Part shown: positions 13,239 to 14,447 of the stretch, piece after piece
How the letters are laid out: each line of letters starts with the position of its first letter
Position numbering within the stretch: the first letter of the stretch is position 1
DNA from: an uncultured Gammaproteobacteria bacterium
Lineage (GTDB): Bacteria; Pseudomonadota; Gammaproteobacteria; Nitrosococcales; Methylophagaceae
DNA length: 14,447 nt
Assembly (NCBI GenBank): GCA_913058195.1
Contig: CAJXPP010000028.1
Span: 1-14,447, forward strand
Reading direction: 5' to 3'
Program-made: the position numbers and the translations under genes
The notes under the pieces: generated by a model
What the model was told of the DNA's origin: nothing
The model's database searches: none
What the model saw: only the letters and a program-made list of their open reading frames with translations

Positions 13239-14447
13239 GTGAGATTTTTTTTATTGGGAATTACGCTTTCTTTGTTCATCAGTGAAAGCGTTGCAGAGCC
13301 GTTCATTACTCGGGGAGGTTTTGCTAGCGGCCCTTTTGGCAGCAAGGGTAGTTATGACGCCAAGTATGACTCCATTTTATTCATCAGCCCTAGCTATGAC
13401 ATAGACCTCTACTTTGAGGCCGACTTAGACTCAAGTGACAGATATTACCGTATTTGGCAAAACATTACGTTTAACGACCTCATCAGCCCACGCCGTATGA
13501 CCGCAAATCTATTAGGTACTAATCTCAATGTGACTAAAGATCTCAGCGGCAGTTGGACGCGAACACTAACGACCCATCAACTGACGCTCAACAATACTGA
13601 TCTTGATACTGATTCCGTTAGACTTTTTTTTAACGGTACTAACAATAGCCTGACAATGAACAGCTCAACCCTCAATTTTAGGCGTCAACCCGTTTTTACG
13701 TCAACGGCCCCGATGACGTTTGATATTTTATCGGGCAACAATAAGATCACGAATATGTATGGCAACATGGATGCCGATTTAACAACCCTAAATATTGATA
13801 GCAGTGCATTACTGGAGTTCTCAAACTCAGGAAGCCTATCGGCTACGTCACAGGTAGATCGTTTGAATTTTTATCGCCCAGTGGATGGTGATATTGATGC
13901 AGGCACACTGTTATTTTATTATTCCAATGTCTATGTTAATTCAAACGAGGGTTTTCAGTTTAGAAACGGCGCCAAGCTAGAACTTTTGGGTTCATCTACG
14001 TTGGCTGAATTTGAATATTTAACCGTTACAGACAGCCAAATAAAGTTAGGCGGCAACACCACTCTAGAAATAAACAAAAAGATTAATATTATTGATAGTG
14101 ATCTCGTATTTGGCTCTGGCGCATATTTGAGAACAGACGACATCATACTAACAGAGGGTATGGTTAATATATCTGGCAGCAATGTCGCAGCAGGTATTCG
14201 TGGCAAACCATTTCTTTCTCTTAACGATTTGGGCAGACCTACAACATTAGTGCAGCAAGATGTAGCCAAAAGTGAGATCGGCTTCCTTGTTATGAAGGCC
14301 GGCTCTTCTATCGATTTAACGAATACCTCGTTTACGGTGAGTGAACAGTTCTACGTTGATGGTAACGCCCAAATAAATATCCATAGCGATGGCTATTTTG
14401 GCTTATATGGGCAGGTGTTAGGGGCTAGGTCAGCGCTTGATTTAACC
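13239..14447 (+). CDS. Large secreted beta-helix-like protein, 3' end beyond the window
   Basis: The open frame covers 403 codons from GTG at 13239 and has no stop before the window ends. GAGAAGG ends 9 bases before the GTG. The N-terminus is a signal peptide: MRFFLLGITLSLFISESVA, with cleavage probably after SVA and before EP. The mature part contains no Cys and is rich in Asn, Thr, Ser, Asp, Gly and Leu. Short alternating strands repeat every 20 residues or so (for example GAKLELLGSSTLAEFEYLTV, DSQIKLGGNTTLEI, DSDLVFGSGAYLRT), the pattern of a right-handed beta-helix in autotransporter passengers and surface adhesins. An autotransporter barrel or other sorting signal would lie beyond the window, so the export route is unknown. 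No known family is recognised; an extracellular or surface protein is the safest description. Confidence 0.75.
   Translation, partial: MRFFLLGITLSLFISESVAEPFITRGGFASGPFGSKGSYDAKYDSILFISPSYDIDLYFEADLDSSDRYYRIWQNITFNDLISPRRMTANLLGTNLNVTKDLSGSWTRTLTTHQLTLNNTDLDTDSVRLFFNGTNNSLTMNSSTLNFRRQPVFTSTAPMTFDILSGNNKITNMYGNMDADLTTLNIDSSALLEFSNSGSLSATSQVDRLNFYRPVDGDIDAGTLLFYYSNVYVNSNEGFQFRNGAKLELLGSSTLAEFEYLTVTDSQIKLGGNTTLEINKKINIIDSDLVFGSGAYLRTDDIILTEGMVNISGSNVAAGIRGKPFLSLNDLGRPTTLVQQDVAKSEIGFLVMKAGSSIDLTNTSFTVSEQFYVDGNAQINIHSDGYFGLYGQVLGARSALDLT

Noticed and set aside
13955..14269. Minus-strand frame of 104 codons inside the secreted protein gene
   Set aside because: It is antisense to a longer frame with a signal peptide and repeat pattern; the antisense peptide shows no motif.

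Overview
The window reads as a piece of a gammaproteobacterial chromosome of moderate to low G+C. Bases 3-35 are not biological: they match the Illumina Nextera Read-1 transposase adapter, so base 36 is probably the true end of the assembled fragment. Gene content (hemA-prfA, tsaC-hemF, proteobacterial phosphoribulokinase, yegP, hemN with an FNR-type site, plcP-agt with a Pho box) and protein similarity to Escherichia and Pseudomonas homologues support Gammaproteobacteria. The phosphate-starvation lipid-remodelling pair suggests an aquatic, probably marine, bacterium. I cannot name a genus.

Layout. (1) 36-711, minus: 3'-truncated TPR lipoprotein, divergent from hemA. (2) 842-3190, plus: hemA and prfA, tightly coupled; the usual third gene prmC is absent. 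(3) 3196-7284, minus: purD, phosphoribulokinase, a strong palindrome, then tsaC, hemF and a cold-shock-domain protein with a C-terminal membrane anchor. The last three are chained by two 4-base ATGA overlaps, and the last converges on prfA. (4) 7468-9616, plus: a LOG-family nucleotide phosphoribohydrolase and hemN, with a consensus FNR/Anr box overlapping the LOG stop codon. (5) 9783-9955: tRNA-Leu(UAA) with a recognisable sigma70 promoter and a rho-independent terminator. (6) 10186-10500: a small secreted protein of unknown function, interrupted by an in-frame TAA. (7) 10551-12398, minus: a lipid glycosyltransferase (agt-like) and a PlcP-type phospholipase C, with a near-perfect Pho box upstream. 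(8) 12508-12840, plus: yegP. (9) 12841-13238: about 400 bases without a convincing gene. (10) 13239 to the end, plus: a large, cysteine-free, secreted beta-helix-like protein that runs off the window.

How they fit together. Three genes serve haem synthesis: hemA makes glutamate-1-semialdehyde, and hemF (oxygen-dependent) and hemN (radical-SAM, oxygen-independent) carry out the same late step under opposite oxygen conditions. The FNR box in front of hemN fits that split. tsaC and prfA are translation genes, and purD and the LOG protein belong to purine/nucleotide metabolism. The most interesting system is plcP-agt: under phosphate limitation PhoB would activate it, PlcP would strip headgroups from phospholipids, and Agt would glycosylate the diacylglycerol, replacing phospholipid with phosphorus-free glycolipid. 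The enzymes are known from other marine bacteria; the Pho box is read directly here.
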